Shown here in pieces: positions 8,407-15,511 of a stretch of DNA of 17,647 nucleotides. The DNA lies in assembly GCA_005786815.1 (NCBI GenBank), contig SYDB01000075.1:1-17647 (forward strand), written 5' to 3'. A program made the position numbers and the translations under genes. The notes beneath the pieces are model-generated. The model was not told the DNA's origin. It was given only the letters and a program-made list of their open reading frames with translations, and did no database searches. Position 1 is the first letter of the stretch, and each line of letters starts with the position of its first letter. This DNA is from Burkholderiales bacterium (GTDB lineage Bacteria; Pseudomonadota; Gammaproteobacteria; Burkholderiales; Burkholderiaceae_C).

Positions 8407-8430
8407 ACCTTCTTAGCTTTTCTTCAACAC

Positions 8431-9606
8431 TCAAGTGCCATTAAATTTTTTCTTTATTGCAAGACGCCAAAGTGAAGTAACCTCTGCGGCACGCGCGATA
8501 TGTAAAGGATCTTCTGTATCTGCAGTTTTGCCATGACGCGGCTTGATGTCTTTGCTCTCTAAAACCTCCAGCCCGCCTTGGTCTATCCAGTGCAATAAGG
8601 TTTCGCGGGAGCGAAGGCCAAGATGCTCGGCCAAGTCCGACAATATCAACCATCCCTCGCCTTCAGGGGTGAGATGCGCGCGCAAGCCTGTTAAAAACCC
8701 TTTCAACATTTTGCTGTCTTCGTCGTAGACCGCATGCTCGATAGGCGATGTGGGTCTAGCGGGTACCCATGGCGGGTTGCACACTATCAATGGTGCAAGA
8801 CTGTTTGGAAATAAATCAATGTCGACTATTTCAATTTTGGGTAATACACCAAGTCGTTCAAGGTTTTCTCTTGCGCATGCAAGAGCACGTGGGTCTTGGT
8901 CTGTTGCTATGACGCGCTGAACGCCACGCTTGACTAGTAATGCAGACAGCACGCCTGTTCCTACACCGATATCAAAAGCCAATGTTTTATCGCGAATCGG
9001 CATGTTGGCGACTAGGTCGATATATTCACCGCGTAAGGGAGAAAAAACGCCATAGTGAGGAAAGATGCGGTTGTTTGGCGGTTTACCCAAAGCGGGAATC
9101 TCCACGCCCTTTTTACGCCATTCATAGGCACCCACCAAACCTAGTAATTCACGCAATGACACCATGCTGGCATCACCTGATGGAGGTCCCCAAGCTTGCA
9201 AGCATGCATCCTTTATATCCGGAGCGCGTCGCAATGGAATTCGGTAATCAGCGTCTAAAGGAATGAGTAATAGACCTAGAACGCGTGCACGTTGACCCAG
9301 CGCTTGTCGGTGCAAATGAAATGTTTGCGCCGTATCGATAGGCTTATCTGCAGACGTAACAATCCTTTGATGGGTATTGCGATGTTGCGTAGATTTTTTG
9401 TATACACTTTTTTGAGTGCGCCTTGCAAGAGCTCGTAGAAGTTGCCGTGCGTTATGGAAGTCTCCTTGCCATAACACTGCAGTGCCTTCACACATCAATC
9501 TATAAGCGGTGTCTGCGGATAAAGTGTCATCGCGATAAACGACGCGTTTAGGTGCTGGTGCGCCGCTTTCGCAACGCCACTGGGGCAAATTAGGTGGCGA
9601 CTGCAT
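8431..9606 (-). CDS. Class I SAM-dependent methyltransferase (small-domain / N-methyltransferase type)
   Basis: This 391-residue protein has a C-terminal Rossmann methyltransferase domain. Motif I is FDIGVGTG (about residues 211-218), the acidic end of strand 2 is in IATDQDPRA, and motif IV is NPPW (277-280). The NPP(Y/W/F) type is typical of enzymes that methylate a planar nitrogen, as in PrmC on glutamine or RNA/DNA base methylases, so the target may be a protein glutamine or a base; which one is not visible. The N-terminal 190 residues, with GDFHNARQLLRALARR, are a separate substrate or RNA-binding region not recognised further. The ATG at 9606 is chosen; a TTG at 9648 would add 14 residues. 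Neither has a good ribosome site. A GC-rich hairpin overlaps the start. The gene follows the S8 protease on the same strand and may be co-transcribed with it. Confidence 0.82.
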   Translation of the reverse strand: MQSPPNLPQWRCESGAPAPKRVVYRDDTLSADTAYRLMCEGTAVLWQGDFHNARQLLRALARRTQKSVYKKSTQHRNTHQRIVTSADKPIDTAQTFHLHRQALGQRARVLGLLLIPLDADYRIPLRRAPDIKDACLQAWGPPSGDASMVSLRELLGLVGAYEWRKKGVEIPALGKPPNNRIFPHYGVFSPLRGEYIDLVANMPIRDKTLAFDIGVGTGVLSALLVKRGVQRVIATDQDPRALACARENLERLGVLPKIEIVDIDLFPNSLAPLIVCNPPWVPARPTSPIEHAVYDEDSKMLKGFLTGLRAHLTPEGEGWLILSDLAEHLGLRSRETLLHWIDQGGLEVLESKDIKPRHGKTADTEDPLHIARAAEVTSLWRLAIKKKFNGT

Positions 9607-9630
9607 GGGGGCATCATAACGATGCGCCCC
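9607..9630 (-). other. GC-rich hairpin overlapping the methyltransferase start
   Basis: Read on the minus strand, GGGGCGCATC and GATGCCCCC can pair around a short loop (GTTAT) with a small bulge. It ends against the ATG at 9606 and lies about 40-60 nt after the S8 protease stop. There is no T tract, so it is a poor intrinsic terminator. It could limit translation initiation. Confidence 0.35.
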
Positions 9631-9666
9631 ATGTTGTGGCGATAGCAATACTGACTAGTTAATTGC

Positions 9667-11727
9667 TCATTGGAGCGACTGGATACGAACCCCGTAAATA
9701 TTAGGTATCCCTCCCTGGTACCAAGGGTCCCGCGGGAAAAGTGAAGATGTATCGGATACGTCGTTAGCTTTAGAAACACCCCCGAAGCCGAGACTGAATA
9801 TAGGTGCATAGTGGAAATAAGTAACTTTTGTGGAAGTTATTGGTGCATTGCCGTTTACAGGCTCTACTTTGACAGAACCTACCTTGGCTGAAATCTTGTG
9901 CCACTTGCCCCAATTTCCATAACTAAAAACAACGCAATTTGGGTTACCTTGGTAGTTGACTTTAGGATAAAAACAAACTTTGCCTTGTGTTGCTATTGCT
10001 GGTTTGGGTATCGGATTGGGCGAGAGCGAAATTGGATTGGGCTCTGTCAAACCAATTAATTTGTAGCCACTAGAGGTCAATCGTAGAGTCGGCCTGCTTA
10101 TGCCGTTGATCGTAACGGCCTTAGAACTCGTTCCACTTGCAGATGTCAGGGCACTTTCAGTGTCTGCCAAAGTGGCTGATGGCTTCAAACTCTTTAAAGC
10201 TGCAACACCGCCAGACACCATTGCGGTAGCTGGCGAAGTTCCTGCCATGGTATTCCAGCAATCAAAATTATTTCCATCTGAGCACAAAGTAGGCAGTGCA
10301 TATTGGCTATTTGTATTTGCATCGCCCCCTATGGCAAAGAGTTTCACTTGGCTGCTGAAGTTGGAATAGCTCGCAGGCGTAACTCCATCAAGTTGTGTAG
10401 CGGCTACGCTAAAGGCATTACTCGCGCACGCTGGAAAAGATATCGCGTTTTTATTGCCATTGTTTCCGGCTGCCACGACAGGGAAAACACCAAGCGTGCG
10501 TAAATTTTCAAATATATTTTTGAATAACCCGCCCACATAGTCGCCATCGCAGTTTTGAGGGTAAGTGCCGCCACCTAAGCTTAAGTTGGCTGCAACGATA
10601 GGAGGCAGGCCGTTATTTTTTCGCCTCTGTGCTTCAGTTGCGACCCACTCCAGTGCTGCTAGCAAATCACCTGAAGAAGCAGATATAGCGTTACCGGTTT
10701 TATTGAAAACTTGTATTGGAAGAATTTGTGCCTGAGGTGCTATCCCGCCTTTTACTGAAACACTAGCCGTACTTGTAGATGCGTTTATTACGCCCATAGA
10801 AGCAGCGCTTGCCATAGCGGTGCCATGTGCACAACCCGCGCTGATACCAAGTTGCTTGGAGCTCCAAATAAGGCTTCCAGAGTTGGTGGCATCTGCACAG
10901 CTGCGCGCCACTCTTTGACTAGGGTCTGTATTGTCAAAAGCTTCAATCACCTTGTTTCCGCTGGTGCAAAAGCTTGCCCCTCCATTACTCGCCGTCGAGA
11001 AACAAGCACCCGGTAGTACTTTTGTGTTTCCCAACGCAGGATGTCGGTCCTCAACACCAGTATCAAGGAGTGCAATGACGACGCCGTTTCCATCAGCCGT
11101 TTTGGGACTTCCAGAACCGATAGTGGTTGTATTGACTTGTCTAGACGAGGTGCTGTTGAAAGAAAAATCCATTGCATTATTTAGGCTGTTGAACCCAGTG
11201 GAAGAGGGCGCAGTAACAGCATGATGTTCAAGCGGTATATCTGGAAACACCCCTTTGACAACCGGTAACGATTTCAGTAAGTTCAATTGACAAGCAGTGA
11301 GGTCAAGCCTAACCACTGCGTCCGTATTGAATTTGTGTGCGTTCTCTAGCTGTTGCGCAAAACCTGTGATATTGCAGGGAGCTGAAGTGCTAATGCCTAA
11401 AAGCACCTTGGGCTTGGTTGCCGCTTCTAGATCGGCAAGAAATTGGTTTTGTAATTGTTCGCGTGATGTGTCAGAAGCAACTTGCGCACCAGTTGTTGGC
11501 GTATTGGAGTTACTCAGTTGTACAAAAACCGAACTTGTATCGGAGTCGTTATCGGGCTGAACTTCTGCGATTTGCGTTGCTATCAGCGTGCTGGGACTCC
11601 CGCCCATTGACAAGCCATCTCCACCGCCTCCGCCGCAGGCTGAAACAAACATTGCCGCTAACAAACTGGCAAACCCACCAAAACCTAACCCGAAGAAGCG
11701 GGCAGCATGTTTTAAAAGCAGAGACAT
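9667..11727 (-). CDS. S8 (subtilisin-family) serine protease, predicted lipoprotein
   Basis: This 686-residue protein has a lipoprotein signal peptide with FVSAC, giving lipidated Cys31, then a Gly tract. It should be membrane-anchored outside the cytoplasm. The peptidase domain spans about residues 210-550. Asp222 is in ALLDTGVEDRHP, His301 in GCAHGTAMA, the oxyanion Asn422 in VAAGNNGN, and Ser498 in MAGTSPATAM. The triad is complete. Residues 31-205 may act as a pro-region. A Pro-rich linker (about 562-580) leads to a C-terminal part with VCFYPKVNYQGNPNCV and KISAKVGSVKV, resembling a beta/gamma-crystallin Greek key. The ATG at 11727 is preferred because AAGG lies 7 nt upstream and the signal peptide begins there; an ATG at 11817 would add 30 residues with no export signal. 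The gene is divergent from folE. The substrate is unknown. Confidence 0.92.
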   Translation of the reverse strand: MSLLLKHAARFFGLGFGGFASLLAAMFVSACGGGGGDGLSMGGSPSTLIATQIAEVQPDNDSDTSSVFVQLSNSNTPTTGAQVASDTSREQLQNQFLADLEAATKPKVLLGISTSAPCNITGFAQQLENAHKFNTDAVVRLDLTACQLNLLKSLPVVKGVFPDIPLEHHAVTAPSSTGFNSLNNAMDFSFNSTSSRQVNTTTIGSGSPKTADGNGVVIALLDTGVEDRHPALGNTKVLPGACFSTASNGGASFCTSGNKVIEAFDNTDPSQRVARSCADATNSGSLIWSSKQLGISAGCAHGTAMASAASMGVINASTSTASVSVKGGIAPQAQILPIQVFNKTGNAISASSGDLLAALEWVATEAQRRKNNGLPPIVAANLSLGGGTYPQNCDGDYVGGLFKNIFENLRTLGVFPVVAAGNNGNKNAISFPACASNAFSVAATQLDGVTPASYSNFSSQVKLFAIGGDANTNSQYALPTLCSDGNNFDCWNTMAGTSPATAMVSGGVAALKSLKPSATLADTESALTSASGTSSKAVTINGISRPTLRLTSSGYKLIGLTEPNPISLSPNPIPKPAIATQGKVCFYPKVNYQGNPNCVVFSYGNWGKWHKISAKVGSVKVEPVNGNAPITSTKVTYFHYAPIFSLGFGGVSKANDVSDTSSLFPRDPWYQGGIPNIYGVRIQSLQ

Positions 11728-11924
11728 AAAGCAACCTTTAGTACAAATAAAAGTTGTTTGTAAATTTTTTAATAAATAATTGGGTTGATAGTCACTCAAT
11801 AAATTTTTGAGTTGCACTTACAAATTAATCTGACCAAATCTGGTTAGCGAAAAACCTAGATGTCGCGCATGTGCAGAGCCGCCACAACACATAAGGCTGT
11901 TGCTTCACTGCTAGGATGCGTGCC
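11728..11924. other. Divergent intergenic region between the S8 protease gene and folE
   Basis: About 197 nt, AT-rich on the protease side. It holds an inverted repeat ACTCAA-N7-TTGAGT at 11794-11812 and a short ACCA-N4-TGGT element near 11834-11845. No convincing -35/-10 pair was found for either direction. It must contain both promoters unless folE is transcribed from farther away. Confidence 0.4.
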
Positions 11925-12626
11925 ATGAATGCCAAAGACAACTTTCAAGGCACGCCGGTTTCTGTCAAGATCCGCGAGCGAATTGCCGCTGCGCGCAAGC
12001 GTTTCCACTCCAATGACAACATTGCTGACTTCATACAGCCAGGCGAACTCGAGGCTTTGTTAGACGAGGTCGAAGTAAAGATGAAAGGCGTGCTCGAGAG
12101 CCTGGTCATTGACACCGAACACGATCACAACACGGGGGACACTGCCCGCAGAGTTGCCAAGATGTACCTCAACGAGGTCTTCAAAGGGCGCTACGTCAAA
12201 GCTCCTGCGATTACCGAGTTTCCCAATGCCGAGCATTTGAACGAGTTGATGATCGTGGGCCCCATTACCGTTCGCAGTGCTTGTAGCCACCACTTCTGCC
12301 CGGTGATTGGCAAGATTTGGATCGGCATTCTGCCCAACGAACGTACCAACGTCATTGGCCTTTCTAAATACGCTCGGCTAGCCGAGTGGGTTATGGGGCG
12401 TCCACAAATTCAAGAAGAGGCAGTGGTGCAACTTGCTGACCTGATTCAAGAAAAGACCCAGCCCGATGGCCTCGCCATCGTGATGGAGGCCAGCCACTTT
12501 TGCATGTCTTGGCGTGGTGTCAAGGACATGGACAGTAAGATGATTAACTCAGTCATGCGCGGCGCTTTCTTAAAAGACCCTAACTTGCGTCGTGAGTTTT
12601 TGTCTCTGATTCCAAAAAAGGATTGA
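11925..12626 (+). CDS. folE: GTP cyclohydrolase I (type I, FolE)
   Basis: This 233-residue enzyme converts GTP to 7,8-dihydroneopterin triphosphate, the first step of folate and pterin synthesis, in the cytoplasm. The zinc ligands are Cys120 and His123 in ACSHHFCP and Cys193 in ASHFCMSWRGV. The active-site and family blocks DTARRVAKMY, GLSKYARLAEW and RPQIQEEAV are present. The family has CEHH more often; here the Glu is Ser, a variation found in some beta-proteobacterial forms. Length is normal. The ATG at 11925 is chosen over an ATG at 11916 because AGGA lies 8 nt before it. The stop is 4 nt before the BLUF gene, so the two are translationally close and surely co-transcribed. Confidence 0.95.
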   Translation: MNAKDNFQGTPVSVKIRERIAAARKRFHSNDNIADFIQPGELEALLDEVEVKMKGVLESLVIDTEHDHNTGDTARRVAKMYLNEVFKGRYVKAPAITEFPNAEHLNELMIVGPITVRSACSHHFCPVIGKIWIGILPNERTNVIGLSKYARLAEWVMGRPQIQEEAVVQLADLIQEKTQPDGLAIVMEASHFCMSWRGVKDMDSKMINSVMRGAFLKDPNLRREFLSLIPKKD

Positions 12627-12630
12627 TGCC

Positions 12631-13056
12631 ATGCTGGTTCGTTTGTTATACGTGAGTCGTTCAGTCAATCCTGAGTCGAATGAGGCGACTGAATCTATTT
12701 TGAGTAGTGCGCGCGAGCACAACCACCAAAACGGAATTACTGGTGTGCTTTGCTATGGTGGCGGTATTTACTTGCAAGCCATAGAAGGCGGACGTAACCA
12801 AGTCAATGCGCTCTACAGCGTCATTGTGAAAGACCCACGCCACACAGATGTGGTGATGCTGGACTACGAAGAGATCTCCGAGCGCCGCTTTGGCGGTTGG
12901 ACCATGGGCCAAGTGCGTTTAGACAAACTCAACCCCTCTATCGTGTTGAAGTACTCAGAGACTGCCGATCTTGACCCTTACTCGGTCTCAGGCGTCGTGT
13001 CATTTGCACTGCTTGAAGAATTGATGGCTACAGCCTCGATCATCGGCCGCGCTTAA
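12631..13056 (+). CDS. Short BLUF-domain blue-light photoreceptor
   Basis: This 141-residue protein is a single FAD-binding BLUF domain plus a short helical C-terminal cap (residues about 100-141). The light-sensing residues sit at exactly the spacing known from AppA (Tyr21, Asn45, Gln63, Trp104, Met106): here Tyr7 in LLYVSR, Asn31, Gln49 in YLQAIEGG, Trp90 and Met92 in GGWTMG. Also typical are GITGVLCY and DPRH. It should therefore bind flavin and photocycle. There is no fused EAL, cyclase or DNA-binding domain, so it must signal through a partner protein. AAGGA lies 8 nt before the ATG. It lies between folE and the DUF429 gene, which makes one of these or their products candidate partners (inference). 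Confidence 0.95.
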   Translation: MLVRLLYVSRSVNPESNEATESILSSAREHNHQNGITGVLCYGGGIYLQAIEGGRNQVNALYSVIVKDPRHTDVVMLDYEEISERRFGGWTMGQVRLDKLNPSIVLKYSETADLDPYSVSGVVSFALLEELMATASIIGRA

Positions 13057-13064
13057 TTCGCGGC
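13046..13064 (+). other. Small hairpin across the BLUF gene stop codon
   Basis: GCCGCG and CGCGGC form a perfect 6-bp stem with a 7-nt loop containing the TAA stop. It ends 10 nt before the next ATG and could affect coupling to the DUF429 gene. No T tract follows, so it is not a standard terminator. Confidence 0.4.
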
Positions 13065-13074
13065 GAACACAGCC

Positions 13075-13899
13075 ATGCTGGTGGGTTGTGATTTCAGTAG
13101 CAGCCCTTCTAAACGTAAACCCATTGTTATTGCCCTCGGCTCTGTAAAACAGGGCAGGGTTCAGTTGCAAGAACTCTTGCGATTTGAAACCTTAGACGCT
13201 TGGTCCCAATGGCTTGCGCAGCCAATCAACTGGATCGGCGGTTTTGATTTGCCTTTTGGTTTGCCGCGAGAGTTGGTGGAGACGCTCAACTGGCCGACAG
13301 AGTGGCCGGCTTGTATGCAGCACTATGCATTTTTGTCGCGTGAAGAGATACGCGAGCAATTCAAAGCTTTCTGCGATGCACGACCTGTGGGTCAAAAATT
13401 TGCCCATCGCCAAACCGATGGGCCTGCAGGTTCGAGCCCTTCTATGAAGTGGGTGAACCCACCAGTGGCTTTCATGCTGCATGCGGGGGTTCCTCGCCTG
13501 ATTGCGGCTGGCGTGACTTTGCCTGGAATGTATGTGCCGCCGGTCACCTCTGGTTTTCAACGTATTGGCTTAGAGGCTTATCCTGGTTTGTTGGCCCGCG
13601 AATTGATTGGTAACCAGAGTTACAAAAGCGATGACAAAGCAAAGCAAACGCCAGAGCGATTGATTGCGCGCAAGCAAATGCTCCAAGCTTTAGAGGTGGG
13701 GCAGACGCGTTTGGGTTTGCAACTCAAGCTGACGCATGCGCAGCACGATAGTTTGGTGGCGGATGCTTCGGGGGATTGTTTGGATGCTGTCTTGTGTATG
13801 GTGCAGGCGGCTTGGGCTTGTGAGCAGCACATGGGTGGGCATGATTGTTATGGATTGCCTTTGTTTGACCCTTTAGAGGGGTGGATTGTTTCTGCTTGA
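13075..13899 (+). CDS. DUF429 family protein (RNase H-like fold predicted)
   Basis: This 274-residue protein belongs to a family without a firm function. DUF429 proteins are predicted to have an RNase H-like fold with acidic catalytic positions. Seen here are GCDFSSSPSKRKP (Asp6), IGGFDLPFGLPREL (Asp58), GLEAYPG (Glu167) and SGDCLDAVLCMVQAAW (Asp234, Asp237). These are the conserved blocks and would suit metal binding, but nuclease activity is not shown by sequence. No signal peptide or membrane segment. It starts 18 nt after the BLUF gene with no clear ribosome site, suggesting coupling to translation of the upstream gene. Nothing in it points to light or pterin metabolism, so the grouping with folE may be only positional. 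Confidence 0.85.
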   Translation: MLVGCDFSSSPSKRKPIVIALGSVKQGRVQLQELLRFETLDAWSQWLAQPINWIGGFDLPFGLPRELVETLNWPTEWPACMQHYAFLSREEIREQFKAFCDARPVGQKFAHRQTDGPAGSSPSMKWVNPPVAFMLHAGVPRLIAAGVTLPGMYVPPVTSGFQRIGLEAYPGLLARELIGNQSYKSDDKAKQTPERLIARKQMLQALEVGQTRLGLQLKLTHAQHDSLVADASGDCLDAVLCMVQAAWACEQHMGGHDCYGLPLFDPLEGWIVSA

Positions 13900-13900
13900 C

Positions 13901-13915
13901 CCACTTTCTGAGTGG
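13901..13915 (+). terminator. Weak hairpin directly after the DUF429 stop
   Basis: CCACT-TTCTG-AGTGG is a perfect 5-bp stem with a 5-nt loop starting one base after the TGA. No T run follows, so intrinsic termination would be poor. The large inverted repeat 15 nt later may matter more. Confidence 0.25.
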
Positions 13916-13932
13916 TTGGGTTGGGTTGGCGG
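13914..13932 (+). other. Regular G-tract sequence, possible two-layer G-quadruplex
   Basis: Four or more G runs of 2-3 are separated by TT loops (GGTTGGGTTGGGTTGG), then CGG. It directly precedes the long inverted repeat. The folding potential is a guess from the pattern. Confidence 0.3.
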
Positions 13933-14017
13933 AAGATGCGAGCAAGGGGGTGCACAGACCGCTCCGAGCTTCGCTCTTTATGTCGCGGTCTATGCACCCC
14001 CTTACTCGCATCTTCTG
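13930..14017. repeat. 88-bp near-perfect inverted repeat with inner mini-hairpin
   Basis: Arms 13930-13962 and 13985-14017 match at 30 of 33 positions around a 22-nt centre. Two of the three mismatches become G-U pairs if the minus strand is transcribed. The centre holds GAGC-TTC-GCTC (13966-13976), which on the minus strand is GAGCGAAGCTC and contains GCGAAGC, a known very stable mini-hairpin. No T tract flanks it and it codes for nothing. It looks like a REP-like or small MITE-like element, or a strong bidirectional transcription barrier. Confidence 0.8.
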
Positions 14018-14079
14018 GAGGCGTATTTAATGTGACGCATCTAGTTTGTTAGTTGGAGTCATATTATTATTTTTACGGC

Positions 14080-14586
14080 ATGCTAATTTCTTGTATGCGA
14101 TGCCTATCCCTGTTTATTTACCGTTTCATATTTGCTTATTTTTGGTTGCAAGCATCTACTTGTTTTGCTTGGCAAGGTGTTGTAACCCACGTTAGTGATG
14201 GCGACACTCTCTGGGTGCAACCGCTCTCACGCCATAAGGTAGTCAAGGTTCGCATTCTGGGTATTGATGCTCCTGAAATTTGCCAACTATGGGGTGAGCA
14301 ATCGCTTCGTGCCCTGCAGTCAATCACTATGGGGCGCGATGTGTAGGTGCATGGCTCACACTCAGACAGCTATGGTCGCCTTTTAGCGCACATCTTTTTA
14401 CAAGGGCATGACGTGGGCGCTTGGATGGTCTTGCATGGGCATGCTTGGTCTTACGCTTTTAATTCACATCGCGGTTATTACGAGGCACAACAATTTTTCG
14501 CGCAAAGTATGCAAGCAGGACTTTTTGGGAATTCGAATGCGATGCAGCCAAGAATTTTCAGGAAACGGTTTGGTGCTTGCCCGTGA
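14080..14586 (+). pseudogene. Thermonuclease (SNase) family gene interrupted by an in-frame TAG
   Basis: One frame continues across a TAG at 14344-14346. Before it lie a hydrophobic N-terminus consistent with a signal peptide (cleavage near CFA|WQ), SDGDTLWV and VRILGIDAPEI, giving Arg58, Asp63 and Glu66 with the same 5- and 3-residue spacing as Arg35, Asp40 and Glu43 of staphylococcal nuclease. After it lie SDSYGRLLA, with the second catalytic Arg, and HGHAWSYAF, another family block. The final block is degenerate (MQPRIFRKRFG). All catalytic residues survive but are split, so a product ending at the TAG should be inactive. One residue is missing where the TAG stands in GRDV-x-VHG. A GTG follows directly and could allow re-initiation. 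The start is uncertain: ATG at 14080 or 14095 or TTG at 14053, all without a good ribosome site. A sequencing error or amber suppression is possible. Confidence 0.8.
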
Positions 14587-14594
14587 TTTTTTTG

Positions 14595-14638
14595 TTGAAG
14601 ATAAAACTTCAATTACAGTCAATTGATTAGCAAATCAA
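14595..14638. other. Two short hairpins in the convergent gap after the nuclease gene
   Basis: TTGAAG-ATAAAA-CTTCAA (14595-14612) and TTGATT-AGCA-AATCAA (14623-14638) are perfect 6-bp stems. Neither is followed by a T run on the matching strand. They may end transcription weakly for the converging nuclease and moeB genes. The rest of 14587-14673 shows nothing recognisable. Confidence 0.3.
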
Positions 14639-14673
14639 AAATGCCAAATGCACGCTAAAACTAGAAAAAATAA

Positions 14674-14746
14674 TTGGCTATTGGCTATTGGCTATTGGCT
14701 ATTGGCTATCGGTGATCGCTTGTCGGTTATCGACTATCAGCTAACT
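14674..14746. repeat. Heptanucleotide tandem array, perfect then degenerate
   Basis: Five perfect TTGGCTA units occupy 14674-14708. In the phase GCTATTG the array continues with degenerate units GCTATCG, GTGATCG, CTTGTCG, GTTATCG, ACTATCA and GCTAACT to about 14746. Divergence rises toward the moeB side, and the array overlaps the last codons and the stop of moeB. Confidence 0.9.
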
Positions 14747-15504
14747 GCTAAAGCATGGCCAGTCGAGCAAACAGTACAACTAGCATGTCTAGTTATGTGC
14801 ATCTCGCGCCAAGCCATGTCCCGTCCATCGAGCATCAGCAGCTTGCCGACTAACCGCGACCCCATGCCTGACAGCAGCTTCACTGCCTCCATCGCCTGCA
14901 TGGTGCCAATCACACCCACTAGTGGCGCCAACACGCCCATGGTCGAGCATAGGGTCTCTGGTGGCGCAGGCGTCGGCGGAAATATGCAGGCGTAGCAGGG
15001 GGAGAGTTGATCGCGCGGATCAAACACTGCGATTTGTCCGTCCATACGCAGCGCAGCGCCTGAGACCAGCGGCACGCGGTGCTTGACGCATGCGGCGTTG
15101 ACGGCTTGTCGGGTAGCGAAGTTGTCGCAGCAGTCGACCACAGCGTGGATGTCTGGCAGCAGTTGGTCTAGGTCGTCAATCTGAAGTTGCTTCTCCAATA
15201 GGGTGAGATGCACTTCTGGGTTGATGGCGTGCAACGCTTTCGCGGCAGAGCCCACTTTGGTTTGCCCCACGCGCTCGGTGGTGTGTGCGATTTGTCGTTG
15301 CAGGTTGGTGAGGTCTACCTTGTCTGGGTCTGCCAGGGTGATGTGCCCGACGCCACTGGCGGCTAGATACATCGCTACGGGAGAACCTAGGCCGCCAGCA
15401 CCTACCACCAACACCTGGCTGTCTAATAAACGCTGCTGGCCCTCAATGCCGATATCGTCTAGAAGGATATGGCGCGAGTAGCGCAGCAGTTGGTCGTCGT
15501 TCAC
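14737..15504 (-). CDS. moeB: MoeB/ThiF/HesA family sulfur-carrier adenylyltransferase
   Basis: This 255-residue enzyme adenylates the C-terminal Gly of a small ubiquitin-like sulfur carrier (MoaD or ThiS) for molybdopterin or thiamine synthesis. It has the family start NDDQLLRYSRHILLDDIG, the nucleotide loop VGAGGLGSP (34-42), LADPDKVDLTNLQRQ with Asp59 and Arg70, Asp127 in DCCDNFATR, and two zinc CxxC pairs, CYAC (170-173) and CTVC (243-246). No rhodanese domain is attached, as in E. coli MoeB. The GTG at 15504 is chosen because family similarity begins there; a longer frame to 15624 would overlap ctpA by about 110 nt and add 40 low-complexity residues. The GTG lies 7 nt after the ctpA stop, with no strong ribosome site, suggesting translational coupling. 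MoeB versus ThiF cannot be settled from context. Confidence 0.9.
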   Translation of the reverse strand: MNDDQLLRYSRHILLDDIGIEGQQRLLDSQVLVVGAGGLGSPVAMYLAASGVGHITLADPDKVDLTNLQRQIAHTTERVGQTKVGSAAKALHAINPEVHLTLLEKQLQIDDLDQLLPDIHAVVDCCDNFATRQAVNAACVKHRVPLVSGAALRMDGQIAVFDPRDQLSPCYACIFPPTPAPPETLCSTMGVLAPLVGVIGTMQAMEAVKLLSGMGSRLVGKLLMLDGRDMAWREMHITRHASCTVCSTGHALAVS

Positions 15505-15511
15505 AAGCGGA

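Noticed and set aside
8407..8430. Terminator between the convergent hydrolase and methyltransferase genes
   Set aside because: The 24-nt gap has only a 4-bp CACT/AGTG dyad with a 2-nt centre, which cannot form a proper stem-loop, although T-rich sequence follows inside the neighbouring gene.
11727..11817. ATG at 11817 as start of the S8 protease
   Set aside because: It adds 30 residues with no export signal ahead of a complete lipoprotein signal peptide, while the ATG at 11727 has AAGG at good distance.
13930..14017. Inverted repeat as insertion-sequence ends
   Set aside because: Only 22 nt lie between the arms, so there is no room for a transposase. A small non-coding element is a better description.
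14674..14708. TTGGCTA array as a CRISPR or iteron origin
   Set aside because: Units are 7 bp with no spacers, and there is no replication gene or DnaA-box cluster nearby.
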